A stretch of DNA of 64,000 nt, taken from the NCBI RefSeq assembly GCF_900188025.1, contig NZ_FZNO01000010.1:1-64000 (forward strand), given 5' to 3'. Below, in pieces: positions 8,397 through 16,229 of the stretch (within the stretch, counting starts at the first letter, position 1; every line of letters begins with the position of its first letter). Below the pieces are notes generated by a model. It was not told the origin of the DNA and did not search any database. It saw only the letters and a list, made by a program, of their open reading frames with translations. The DNA comes from Blastococcus mobilis (GTDB lineage Bacteria > Actinomycetota > Actinomycetes > Mycobacteriales > Geodermatophilaceae). The translations under genes were made by a program, and so were the position numbers.

Positions 8397-8896
8397 GTGC
8401 TGCTGACCTCTTCCGACGGCGCGAGCGTCGAGCTCCGCCCGACCCGCTATCAGTTCCCCGCTGCACACCGAGCGAGCCGGGCGACTGGGACGCGAACTGG
8501 CTGCAAGTCCGCGGTCGGATGCGGACGGTGGCGGGCGACTCCTGGGAGTTTGACGACCCCTGCCTCACCACGTGGGAGGCGCGGTAGCTCGGGGACTGGC
8601 TGAGGGCGGCCGCTGACGGGCGTGTCCCGGTGACGAACGCCCCCACCGAGGACTCGGAGGAGCTGCTCACCTTCACCGAGCCCAATCTCGGGTTCAGCGT
8701 CGGCGCCCGAGGGGACGACTCCCTCGTCGTGCGTATCCACCCGTCCCTCGAATCGGTGGCGGATCGGCCTGGGGCGGGGGAGGAGGCGCCCTACAACTTC
8801 TACGCCTACAGCGTGCCGCTCCGGGTCCGGCGCGAGGAGCTGCTTGCCGCCGCACAGGCGTGGGACGAGGACACCAGGCCGTTCCCCGAGCGGTAG
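8397..8896 (+). pseudogene. WapI-family immunity protein remnant
   Basis: Joining frames gives about 165 residues: LLTSSDGASVELRPTRYQFP, then after a frameshift GDWDANWLQVRGRMRTV and FDDPCLTTWEAR, then an in-frame TAG, then LGDWLRAAADGRVPV and EELLTFTEPNLGFSVGA, ending LLAAAQAWDEDTRPFPER. This pattern (paired DWDANWL and DPCLTTWEA motifs, FTEPNL, final PFPER) fits the WapI family immunity proteins that protect against polymorphic toxins. The stop replaces the Glu expected in EARELGDWL. One frameshift near 8460 and one nonsense codon make it dead. No toxin gene is seen beside it, so it was an orphan immunity gene. Confidence 0.65.
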
Positions 8897-8989
8897 GCGT
8901 TCGACACCAGCCAGGTGCAGCGGGCCTGACCCGTGAACGACGACAGGGCGTCCACGACGTGGGCGCCCTGTACCTTCAGCACTGGCGTG

Positions 8990-9037
8990 AGCCAGTGATC
9001 TTGTGTCCGAGGGGCGACACGCTACATACGCACACGG
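8990..9037 (+). repeat. Repeat R3 (tRNA-Leu-end-like, truncated on the left)
   Basis: GTGTCCGAGGGGCGACACGC followed by TACATACGCACACGGG. The terminator-like left half seen in R1 is replaced by TGGCGTGAGCCAGTGATC, itself a small inverted repeat. Confidence 0.6.
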
Positions 9038-9064
9038 GTCCGGCCTTGACGAGGCGACCGCTGG

Positions 9065-9424
9065 TCATCCCTGCTCGACGTCAGTCTCCTCCGCGAACTC
9101 CCGAAAGGCGGCGAACGCGCGTGGCCCGTACACGGTCGCCGGTCCGCCGTTCATCGCGATGGTGACGCCGAGCGCCTCGGCAACTTCCGACTCGGTGGCA
9201 CCCGTGCGGGCGGCGCCACGAGCGTGGGACGCGATGCACCCGTCGCATTCCTTGCTCACTGCGATGGCGAGCGCGATCGGCTCCTTGGTCTTCTCCTCCA
9301 GCGCACCCGGGGCGTATGCGGCGGCATGCATTCGGCGGTAGCCGTCGTAGACCTCGGGGATCGCGCGACGCAGCGCGCGGGCCGGTTCGCGGAGCTCCTC
9401 CTGGACGGCGTGGCCGTAGCTCAT
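9065..9424 (-). CDS. Carboxymuconolactone decarboxylase / AhpD-like protein
   Basis: A 119-residue single-domain protein. The redox motif CDGC followed by IASH (residues about 60-67) is the AhpD/CMD signature, with a flanking helix EEKTKEPIALAIAVSKE and TESEVAEALGVTIAMNGG after it. Members act as trimeric or hexameric peroxidase-like disulfide enzymes or as true decarboxylases; the CxxC-x3-H points to the thiol-redox type. Length is normal for the family. Start chosen at the ATG complementary to 9422-9424. It stands alone between repeats, with no visible operon partner. Confidence 0.85.
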   Translation of the reverse strand: MSYGHAVQEELREPARALRRAIPEVYDGYRRMHAAAYAPGALEEKTKEPIALAIAVSKECDGCIASHARGAARTGATESEVAEALGVTIAMNGGPATVYGPRAFAAFREFAEETDVEQG

Positions 9425-9727
9425 GGCGTGATGGTGTCAGCCGCCGTGCCGATGGGCGCGATGAGATCCGTACATCCCGGCGTTGCGCGGACCACCTGGA
9501 GGTGGTTGTCGCAGGTGCGCCGCGCTCGAAGAGTTCGCTCGGGCCAGCAGGAGTACGCACACAGCTGCTCATGGCGCCCAAGTCCTGCTAGAAAATGGAC
9601 TGGGTCGTGGTCTCCCGAGACCAGGTGCCACTGCCTGCGGCCGGACCTGACCTCTCGAGGTGCGGTGCACTCGAGGAGCTACAACTCCGATCGAGGCCGC
9701 CAGATCTCGCGATGAGGGGAGCGACTC

Positions 9728-10528
9728 GTGCCGGTCATCGAGCGTCCTGACACGGCCCGCATCTCGTGGGAGTCCGACGGGCCACAGGACGCTCCCGCCG
9801 TCCTCCTGCTCATGGGGCTCGCCTACCCGGCCGCGATGTGGTTCCGGCTGGTGCCCGCGCTGGCCGAGAGATACCGGGTCATCCGAATCGACAACCGGGG
9901 TGCCGGCCGCACCGGTGACGTTCCTGGGGCGCCGTACACGATCGAGACCATGGCGGCGGACTCCCTGGCCGTGCTGGAGGCGGCAGATGTGGAGACCGCC
10001 CACATCGTCGGCATCTCGATGGGCGGCCTGATCGCCCAGGAGATCGTGCTCACCGCTCCGGAACGGGTCCGCTCGCTGTGCCTGATCGCCACACACCCGG
10101 GCATCGCGCACGCCGTCATGAACCCCCAGGCGATGGCGATGCTGATGCAGCGCGGCCAGATGACGCCCCAGGAGGCGGCCGAGGCCTCCATTCCCTTCAA
10201 CTACGCGCCCGAGACGCCTCGCGAGCGCATCGAGGAGGACTGGGCGGTGCGGTTCCCGCTCGCCGCCACGAACGAGGGTTACCTCGCCCAGGTGGTCGGG
10301 TCGTCGCAATGGGACGGCTACGACCGCCTGGAGGGCATCACCGCCCCGACGCTGGTCGTACACGGGGAGCTCGATGCGCTCGTCCCGCCGGAGAACGGCC
10401 GCATCATCGCCGGCCGCATCCCCGGCGCCGAGCTCGTGATGATCCCGAACGCGAATCACGTGCTGATGACCGACCAGCCCGAGCACGTGTCGAAGCTGCT
10501 CGTCGAATGGCTGGATCGGAACCGCTGA
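9728..10528 (+). CDS. Alpha/beta hydrolase, copy 2, intact
   Basis: A 266-residue hydrolase with the full catalytic set: DNRGAGRTGDVPGAPYT, GISMGGLIAQE (nucleophile Ser), VVHGELDALVPPENG (acid) and IPNANHVLM (His). It has the single-domain length of the pimeloyl-ACP esterase/3-oxoadipate enol-lactonase group; the substrate cannot be inferred. The GTG start at 9728 follows GAGGGGAG with good spacing. It is nearly identical to copy 1 at 6794, and its upstream region (9546-9727) matches 5067-5235. It supplies the empty-site sequence that defines the IS110 insertion in the other copy. Confidence 0.88.
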   Translation: MPVIERPDTARISWESDGPQDAPAVLLLMGLAYPAAMWFRLVPALAERYRVIRIDNRGAGRTGDVPGAPYTIETMAADSLAVLEAADVETAHIVGISMGGLIAQEIVLTAPERVRSLCLIATHPGIAHAVMNPQAMAMLMQRGQMTPQEAAEASIPFNYAPETPRERIEEDWAVRFPLAATNEGYLAQVVGSSQWDGYDRLEGITAPTLVVHGELDALVPPENGRIIAGRIPGAELVMIPNANHVLMTDQPEHVSKLLVEWLDRNR

Positions 10529-11077
10529 TCAGTCCGATAGCCGTGCCCGGTCCGGATGGTGGACGACCGGCGTGCGGTCCGGGGAGTCCGCAGCCTCCCA
10601 CGGCGGGGATGCACGTGCCGGATGACCTGCCCGTCCCGCAGGTCGCCGCAGACGTCGCGTCCGGCGTCGGCCTCGTCACCGTGGGCGCTGTGGGCGCTGC
10701 GGGCGCCCGGTGTCGTCCCGCTCCTCGGGTACCAGGTCCAGTCGTGGGCAGCGGCGTACCCGCGCTGTTCGGCCGGCGGGGTGTCGAGGAATTCGGTCGG
10801 CGGCACTAACCAGCCCGGGTGCCGGCCGCCCCGCACGCCGGTGCGGCGTGGGACCACGAGGCAGCGCTGACGGCACAGACCCAGCGGGGCGTGGAATGCG
10901 GCCACGGTGAGGAGCTGGGTGCCGCAGGCGCTTCGGCCGGGAGCAGCTCTCGGCAACGTCGCCGGCGGCCGCTGCTGGAAACTGCCACCGGTCCAGTTGC
11001 TGCATCGCCCGGGAGGGGGGTCGGCAGCGGGCCGCCGGCCGATGTGGGCTTTCAAGCATTGAGCCGACTTCAGAGAC
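10529..11077 (-). other. Region without a supported gene; possible degenerate coding remnant
   Basis: On the minus strand a stretch reading GWLVPPTEFLDTPPAEQRGY, then AAAHDWTWYP, looks protein-like, but it is interrupted on both sides and no family can be named. It may be another decayed gene of the repeat-bounded array. Nothing else is supported here. Confidence 0.3.
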
Positions 11078-11153
11078 AGGAGACTCCAGCGGCCTGAGGC
11101 CGTAGGGGTTCAACTCGGTGTCCGAGGGCGACACGCTACATACGCACACGGCT
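11078..11153 (+). repeat. Repeat R4 (tRNA-Leu-end-like)
   Basis: GTTCAACTCGGTGTCCGAGG, then GCGACACGCTACATACGCAC and ACGGCTG. The left part has CAGGAGACTCC and GGCCTGAGGCC. The similarity to R5 extends further left, to GGCCGGCCGATGTGG in R5 and GGCCGATGTGG here (near 11036 and 12096), so the two copies share over 110 bases. Confidence 0.65.
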
Positions 11154-11250
11154 GGGAGCCGGCTGAACGGAGACCGGCGGACCTACGCCTCCGCGGAGCA
11201 GTCGGTCGGCGCTCCCTACGACGAAGCCTGAGCTGACAGGTCCTGGGTCA

Positions 11251-11775
11251 TCAGCGGCCCGCTCTGATCGTGCGGATCCGCTGCTGAACGTTGGCACCCA
11301 GCGCCATGAGGGAGGTCATCCGGCGTTCGGCGGAACTGCCCAGTGGCGGCAGCAGCCCGAGCTGTCTCAGCAGCGAGGCACTGTCGTAGTACGCGTGGAG
11401 CGAAGTGATCCTCCCCTCGTGCACGTGGAAGAGCTCGGCGAGCCGGAGCTCGATCGTCCGGCCCGTGGGAGGGATGGTCCCCCCGGGACCGACCAGGGGC
11501 CCGCGGTGGGACCCACGCCCGACGTGCTCGGTTGCAACGCGAGGCCCCTCCGCCACGACGGTGACCAACTCGGCGGTCGCGTCGGGGAGCGCTGTCCGGA
11601 ACATGCCCAGCCATCGCCGGCAACCGTCAGGGCCGCTCAGCGTCTGTCCCGAGGCGACGTCGGTGAGCTGGAAATCGTCGGATACGAGGGCGGCAGCGCC
11701 GTCCAGATCTCCTGCGTTGAAGGCGTCGTACAGCGCGCGGACGATCTTGGTCCCGGGTCGCTCCACGTCCTTCAC
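11251..11775 (-). CDS. SnoaL-like / ester cyclase domain protein
   Basis: A 174-residue protein with the SnoaL-like NTF2 fold. The N-terminal ALYDAFNAGDLDGAAALVSD is the classic opening helix. It is followed by GPDGCRRWLGMFRTALPDA, then RTIELRLAELFHVHEGRI and HAYYDSASLLRQLGLLPP. Such proteins act as polyketide cyclases, ketosteroid isomerase-like enzymes or binding proteins; no neighbouring pathway indicates a substrate. A 30-residue basic tail (SSAERRMTSL to RTIRAGR) is longer than usual. It sits alone between R4 and R5. Confidence 0.8.
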   Translation of the reverse strand: MKDVERPGTKIVRALYDAFNAGDLDGAAALVSDDFQLTDVASGQTLSGPDGCRRWLGMFRTALPDATAELVTVVAEGPRVATEHVGRGSHRGPLVGPGGTIPPTGRTIELRLAELFHVHEGRITSLHAYYDSASLLRQLGLLPPLGSSAERRMTSLMALGANVQQRIRTIRAGR

Positions 11776-12149
11776 GAACCCTCCCGGTCAACCGGAGCAC
11801 CAGCTCGGCCCCCGTTCGAGGCCGGCGGTCCAGCAGCATCCTGATCAGCGCGTCGGCGCCGTTCCGAACACCACGTCCGCGAGGTCCATCTCCACGATGC
11901 CGAGTGCGCATCCCGCGCGCACGCGAAGGGTGCTCCGGCGCGGTAGTGGAGGCAACACCTTCTGGCCTGGTGACGCCGCGACGCTCATGTCGAGCCGCCG
12001 TCCGCGCACTCATCAGGATCTGGACGGACGGAGGCGGGTCGAGTCGACCCATCGCCCATGGGGCCAGGGGCAGCGGCGTCTGAGACTGGGGCCGGCCTGC
12101 CGGCCGATGTGGCCATTCAGGGATCGAGCGGACGTGCCGACGTCAGAAG
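11776..12149. other. Intergenic region, no supported gene
   Basis: No convincing coding sequence on either strand. A minus-strand fragment LGIVEMDLADVVFG near 11865-11915 is protein-like but isolated. Confidence 0.3.
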
Positions 12150-12222
12150 CAGGAAACCTTCCCCCGACCTGAAGACCACGGAGGGTCAACTCGGCGTCCG
12201 AGGGACAACACGCTACATACGG
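12150..12222 (+). repeat. Repeat R5 (tRNA-Leu-end-like, degenerate)
   Basis: GTCAACTCGGCGTCCGAGGG followed by ACAACACGCTACATACGG. The left part GACGTGCCGACGTCAGAAGC matches the left part of R2 (GACGTGCCGCCGTCGAAAGC). No gene is supported between here and the start of the oxidoreductase at 12475. Confidence 0.6.
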
Positions 12223-12474
12223 TGGCCGCCTCTACGTGCAGGGCCCGATGGTCACCGGGGCCGTCGCACACCACCCTGGTGGACGCCACTGGAGCCTGCG
12301 GCTTTAACACGTGGTTCCGACACCGAGCAAGGGTCTTGCGGAGGTGGCCCGGGGGCGACGCGCCTCGCCAAGATTGAATACGGGTTCCTCTGTTCCGGAC
12401 GCGTCCGCTGGGGGGCGGTTCTCAAGGGGGGCCTTGCGGGGGACGTCCCATGCCGCAGCCACGGAGGTGCTCAC

Positions 12475-13854
12475 ATGACCGGATCGATGTTGGCCAGTGG
12501 CCTGTCGGGGGAACTGATCGAGGCCTTCCGAGCAGAGCATCGTGGCGATTGCTTCACACCCTCCGACGACGCATACGACGCGCGACGAGCGCTGTGGAAC
12601 GGCATGGTGGACAAGCGGCCCGCGCTCATCGCACGCTGCGCAGGCGTGGCAGATGTACTGCGCACTCTGACGCTCGCGCGTGACGCCGGGCTACCGCTTG
12701 CTGTCCGTGGGGGTGGGCACAACGTTGCGGGCCTGGCGCTGTGCGACGGTGCGGTCGTCGCGGACCTCTCCGCCATGAGGTCTGTCCGGGTCGATCCGAA
12801 GAACAGGAAGGTGCGAGCGGAGGCCGGGGTGCTCTGGGGGGAGTTGGACCGGGAGACGCAGGCCTTCGGACTGGCCACCACGGGGGGGATCGTCAGTACG
12901 ACCGGCATCGCCGGGCTCACCCTCGGCGGCGGAGTCGGCTGGCTGGCTCGCAAGTACGGCCATTCATGCGACAACCTCGTCTCGGTCGACGTAGTCACCC
13001 CGGACGGCGTCCTCCGCACGGCCAGCGCGGAAGACCACGCGGATCTGTTCTGGGGGATGCGCGGTGGTGGCGGGAACCTCGGGATCGCGACGTCGCTCGA
13101 GTACCGGCTGCATCCCGTCGGCCCGACCGTCGTGGGCGGCATGATCCTGCACCCCGCTGATCGTGCGGCAGACGTCCTGCGCTTCTATCGCGAGTTCATC
13201 CCTGCGGCTCCTGAGGAGTTGGGCCTGTACTGCGGCCTGCTCTCGGCTCCTGACGGCACGCCCGTCGTCGCTCTCATCGGCTGCTACCACGGGCCGCTCG
13301 ACGACGCCGAAGCGGTTCTCGCGCCGGTGCGCTCCTTCGGAACGCCCATCGTGGACATGTTCCAGCAACGCCCGTACGTCGAGATGCAATCGCTGCTCGA
13401 TGCGGCGTTCCCCGCAGGAGCCCGGTACCGCTGGAGGTCCTCGTTCCTACGGGACCTGGCGGACGGTGCCGTCGACGCGATCGTGGAGGCGGCGGCCTCA
13501 CGAACCTCGCCGTTCTCGGCCATCGTCCTCGAGTGGTATGGCGGCGCCCCCAACCGCGTCTCGGAAGACGCGACGGCGTTCCCCCATCGCGAACCCCAGT
13601 TCGACCTCATCGTCAGCGCAATGTGGATGGACCCCGGCGAGGACGACCTGCACACCGACTGGGTGCGGCGGGTCTGGGGTGATCTGGCCCCCTACGGCAG
13701 CGGTCGGGTCTACTCCAACGTCGTTGACCGAGGGGAGGAGGGCCGCGTCCGGGAGGCCTACGGCGCCGGCTTCTCGCGCCTGCGGGAGCTGAAGGAACGC
13801 TATGACCCCGACAACATGCTGCGCTACAACCACAACGTGGCCACGGCCGGCTGA
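12475..13854 (+). CDS. FAD-linked oxidoreductase of the berberine bridge enzyme type
   Basis: A 459-residue flavoprotein. It has a PCMH/VAO FAD-binding domain: PLAVRGGGHNVAGLALCDG is the FAD-His attachment region (His in GGGHNVAG), then GGIVSTTGIAGLTLGGGVGW and FWGMRGGGGNLGIATSLEYR. The substrate domain follows, and the C-terminal BBE segment is YGAGFSRLRELKERYDPDNM with LRYNHNV. The usual Cys for a second FAD bond is not evident. The enzyme oxidises sugars, alkaloids or lactones in known cases; the substrate here is unknown. ATG at 12475 is preceded by GGAGG at 12463-12467. Frame remains open upstream to 12058, but that part has no family similarity. Confidence 0.88.
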   Translation: MTGSMLASGLSGELIEAFRAEHRGDCFTPSDDAYDARRALWNGMVDKRPALIARCAGVADVLRTLTLARDAGLPLAVRGGGHNVAGLALCDGAVVADLSAMRSVRVDPKNRKVRAEAGVLWGELDRETQAFGLATTGGIVSTTGIAGLTLGGGVGWLARKYGHSCDNLVSVDVVTPDGVLRTASAEDHADLFWGMRGGGGNLGIATSLEYRLHPVGPTVVGGMILHPADRAADVLRFYREFIPAAPEELGLYCGLLSAPDGTPVVALIGCYHGPLDDAEAVLAPVRSFGTPIVDMFQQRPYVEMQSLLDAAFPAGARYRWRSSFLRDLADGAVDAIVEAAASRTSPFSAIVLEWYGGAPNRVSEDATAFPHREPQFDLIVSAMWMDPGEDDLHTDWVRRVWGDLAPYGSGRVYSNVVDRGEEGRVREAYGAGFSRLRELKERYDPDNMLRYNHNVATAG

Positions 13855-14191
13855 ACGCCGCCGCTACCAGGACGAGACCGCCCCGACACCGGTGGACAGC
13901 CCACTGGGACTGCGCGCTCCACCCTCGATCGCCGCTTCGTCATGGAGAGCAGCCCACCAGGCAGCCGAAGCAGTCGAGCCGGCTCAGGCCCAGGCAAGCG
14001 CCACATGGTCGTCGGCGCTTGGCGCGCAGGCGCGACTTCTGGCGTAGCAGGCGACCGCCCCGAGCATGGCCCTGGACGACCAGTCGCTCACGAAGTCCGC
14101 CAGTCCGCCCACAATCCTTCGGTCGACGGGCGACTCGCCGACGTGCAGAAAAGCGACCCTTCACTGGCTGGATGCCGTGCGGTTCAACTCG
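13855..14191. other. Intergenic region leading to the att-like site
   Basis: No gene is supported. The right end (from about 14110, GCCGACGTGCAGAAAAGCGA) resembles the left half of the repeat family, so the att-like site at 14192 is also copy R6 of that family. Confidence 0.4.
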
Positions 14192-14213
14192 GTGTCCGAG
14201 GGGGGACTTGAAC
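14192..14213 (+). repeat. Copy of the tRNA-Leu(GAG) 3' end: candidate attachment site (R6)
   Basis: These 22 bases (GTGTCCGAGGGG to ACTTGAAC) are identical to 54367-54388, the acceptor and T-arm end of the intact tRNA-Leu(GAG), in the same orientation. After one mismatch the match continues CCC. To the left is the AACTCGG flank of the repeat family; to the right the tRNA similarity fades within about 30 bases. This is the pattern of the distal end of an element that integrated at the tRNA 3' end. Because T-arms are shared by tRNA paralogues, a different tRNA-Leu could be the source. Confidence 0.6.
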
Positions 14214-14333
14214 TCCCGTCGAAGGGCAAGCATCCAGATGCCTACAGGCGCCCTGAGCTGTGCTTTCGCCCTGGGTCCGAGGCTTGGGCGGTCCCGAAAT
14301 CCCGTCCTGATACGCCCGAATACGCCGTCGGCG

Positions 14334-14353
14334 GTATCACGGGAAGTATCACG
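14334..14353 (+). repeat. Paired GTATCACG sites (candidate integrase arm sites)
   Basis: GTATCACG at 14334-14341 and again at 14346-14353, 12 bp apart and about 120 bp inside the att-like site. The same octamer occurs twice 11 bp apart at 54280-54298, beside the integrase and the tRNA-Leu end. Short direct repeats on both sides of a core are typical arm-binding sites of tyrosine integrases. Confidence 0.5.
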
Positions 14354-14510
14354 ACCGGGTCCTCGGGGAGGGCTGACTCGTGGGCTGATCCGCCCCTTCG
14401 GTCCCGAGCGTTTGTCGGCCGGGGAGCAGACGTGAAGGAGCCGGCGAGGTGGTTGGTGCTGGGACTTGATCCTCACGGTTGGGGCCGGTGAGCCTCGCTG
14501 GGTCGTGTCG

Positions 14511-14861
14511 CTACCGGTCCCTGGAGTCGGCGCCCTGAGCCTCTGGGAGAGAGTCGTGGACGATCACGCCCAGGACGGCAAGTAAGGGCAGGCGGGGGAT
14601 CAGCACTCGTCGACCCAGACGGAGAGCCGGCAGCTCGCCGTTCTCGATCGCGCGAGACACCGTGCGCACGTCGACGCCGAAGACTGAGGCCGCCTGCGCG
14701 ACCGTCACGACGGCGGAGCGGCTGGCCCTGAGATCGTCGAGGTTCACCGCAACTTCTGCGCCCGAGCGGGGACATGGGGGCTGCGCCAGCGCCGCCCGTC
14801 GCATCAATAGTGGGGGAGGGACCTTCCGTCGTTCTGCAGTTTCACGGCGGTAGGGGCGCAT
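14511..14861 (-). CDS. Excisionase-like helix-turn-helix protein
   Basis: A short protein with one HTH_17/MerR-type DNA-binding domain: VTVAQAASVFGVDVRTVSRA is the HTH and IENGELPALRLGRRVLIPRL is the wing. This fold is used by phage and integrative-element excisionases. The N-terminal 35-40 residues from ATG 14861 are Pro/Arg-rich and not conserved-looking, so a GTG start near NLDDLRASRSA is likely. It lies just inside the att-like repeat and reads toward it. With the integrase at the far end, it would sit next to attP in a circularised element. Confidence 0.7.
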   Translation of the reverse strand: MRPYRRETAERRKVPPPLLMRRAALAQPPCPRSGAEVAVNLDDLRASRSAVVTVAQAASVFGVDVRTVSRAIENGELPALRLGRRVLIPRLPLLAVLGVIVHDSLPEAQGADSRDR

Positions 14862-14934
14862 GTCAGCGTGACCACTGCTGAGTGGAGCTCGGGCCCATGC
14901 CCTCTGCTACTGGAGGAGTTCTGGAGACCCAGGT

Positions 14935-15423
14935 TCAGTGCATGGCCGGGGCGCCGGTCGCACGGGCGCGTCTCCGGTAGGCCTCTAGTACGGGCTCCAG
15001 TTCCCGCGCCAGGCCGGGCAGGTCGCGGTCGTACACGCGACCGTCGTTCAGCTGGCGGGCAAGCGCGCCGAGCAGCCCCGGCCAGTCACGACGGGTCGGA
15101 TCGAGAGGAACGCGGACCTCGACGCGCCGTTCCACCACCTCCACCGCTGAGCGACCCGAGGATGTCGCCCGGGTCTGCTCCCAGGCTCGGTGACGACAGG
15201 TGGCTGAACACCACTTGGGGATCGGCCCTCGGCGACGCGGCGTGATGGGCCCTCCGCACCACCCACAGGATGCCGCGGCGGTCCGTCGTTCACGACCGTC
15301 TACTGGGACGCCATCCGGGTCCGGAGGAGGCTTCATGACCGGCGTCCGCGCAACCTGTTGACGCCGTTGCCGCTCGCGCTGGCGTCGTCGAGCTCGGTAC
15401 TCCGGGGTGCCGCTGGTTCCCAT
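14935..15423 (-). CDS. Zinc-finger protein of unknown function
   Basis: A 162-residue protein starting MGTSGTPEYRARRRQRERQR. A CGWC pair and, 15 residues on, a CSATCRHRAWEQ pair form a likely Cys4 zinc-binding centre around residues 55-85. The C-terminal half is helical and basic (VEVRVPLDPTRRDWPGLL to AYRRRARATGAPAMH). I do not know the family by name. It precedes the excisionase-like gene on the same strand with a 73-bp gap, suggesting a two-gene unit of an integrative element. Start is the ATG complementary to 15421-15423, because the longer frame upstream runs into the group II intron. Confidence 0.6.
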   Translation of the reverse strand: MGTSGTPEYRARRRQRERQRRQQVARTPVMKPPPDPDGVPVDGRERRTAAASCGWCGGPITPRRRGPIPKWCSATCRHRAWEQTRATSSGRSAVEVVERRVEVRVPLDPTRRDWPGLLGALARQLNDGRVYDRDLPGLARELEPVLEAYRRRARATGAPAMH

Positions 15424-16229
15424 GCCCACGACGGTCCAGACGAGCCTCCAGTAACTCGTCACCACGAGTTTGGTGACCCGAGGTGCAAGAGGTGTAAGGG
15501 CTTGCGATCTTGAATCGCTGCCCCTGGGGATGAGAATTCTCCAGTCGTCCGGCGACGTCGGAACACACTGGTGCGGGCGAGCCCGCTGAGGTGTATGGCG
15601 CGGGGTCCTCGGGTGCCCTTGATTGCTGCTGCGAGCGGTGCGCCACGAGGCGCTGTTTGTCCGGATGGAGGTGGGAGACCTTCGTCGCCTTGCCGTCGTA
15701 GCGGTGGGGTGAAGCTGGAGGCAGCCGTTCCCGGGGGTCGCCGGGAGGGGTGGGAGCAGCCTCGACAAAGTCGGGCCGGTTCAGCACTGCCGGATGGGCC
15801 GGGCCCGGTGAGCGAGACGAGAAGGCATACGCGAGGAACCGGTGTCGTAACGCCTCTTGAGGCAGCGCCAGCTCCAACCCGGTGGATGTGGGCTGGTCAG
15901 CGGTGCGTCCCCCCTCGAGGTCGGGGGTAGGGAACTTCTGGTTCGGTGCGCTCGCCAGGGCCAGGAGGCCACGGTGAAGGTCTACGGCGTAGCCGTGGCG
16001 AGGCCGCAGGGGCAGAGCCGGGTGCCTAACTCGTCGACCGGACAGCAGTGAACGTGGGAACCATCCGCGGTCGTTCCACCGTCCGCGCCCGGCCAGGGCG
16101 AGGGCTCGGGGGATGGGCGCGACGCCGGCCGAGGGCGCGGATGGGGCGGAGCCGTCGTAGTACTCCGAGCCGGGGAGAGCCCGGCACATGGGGAAGGGCG
16201 GCAGCGTGTCGAGCAAGGAGGAGCATGCA

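Noticed and set aside
12058-12474. N-terminal extension of the berberine-bridge-type protein (598-residue frame)
   Set aside because: The extra 139 residues lack family similarity, cover repeat R5, and the ATG at 12475 has a good RBS.
97-14213. R0-R6 as integron attC sites
   Set aside because: The repeats lack the paired R/L box layout of attC, no integron integrase is present, and the similarity to a tRNA-Leu end explains them better.
16188-16229. Maturase start at the upstream ATG
   Set aside because: Lies in conserved intron RNA sequence without an RBS; the ATG at 16230 follows AAGGAGGAG.
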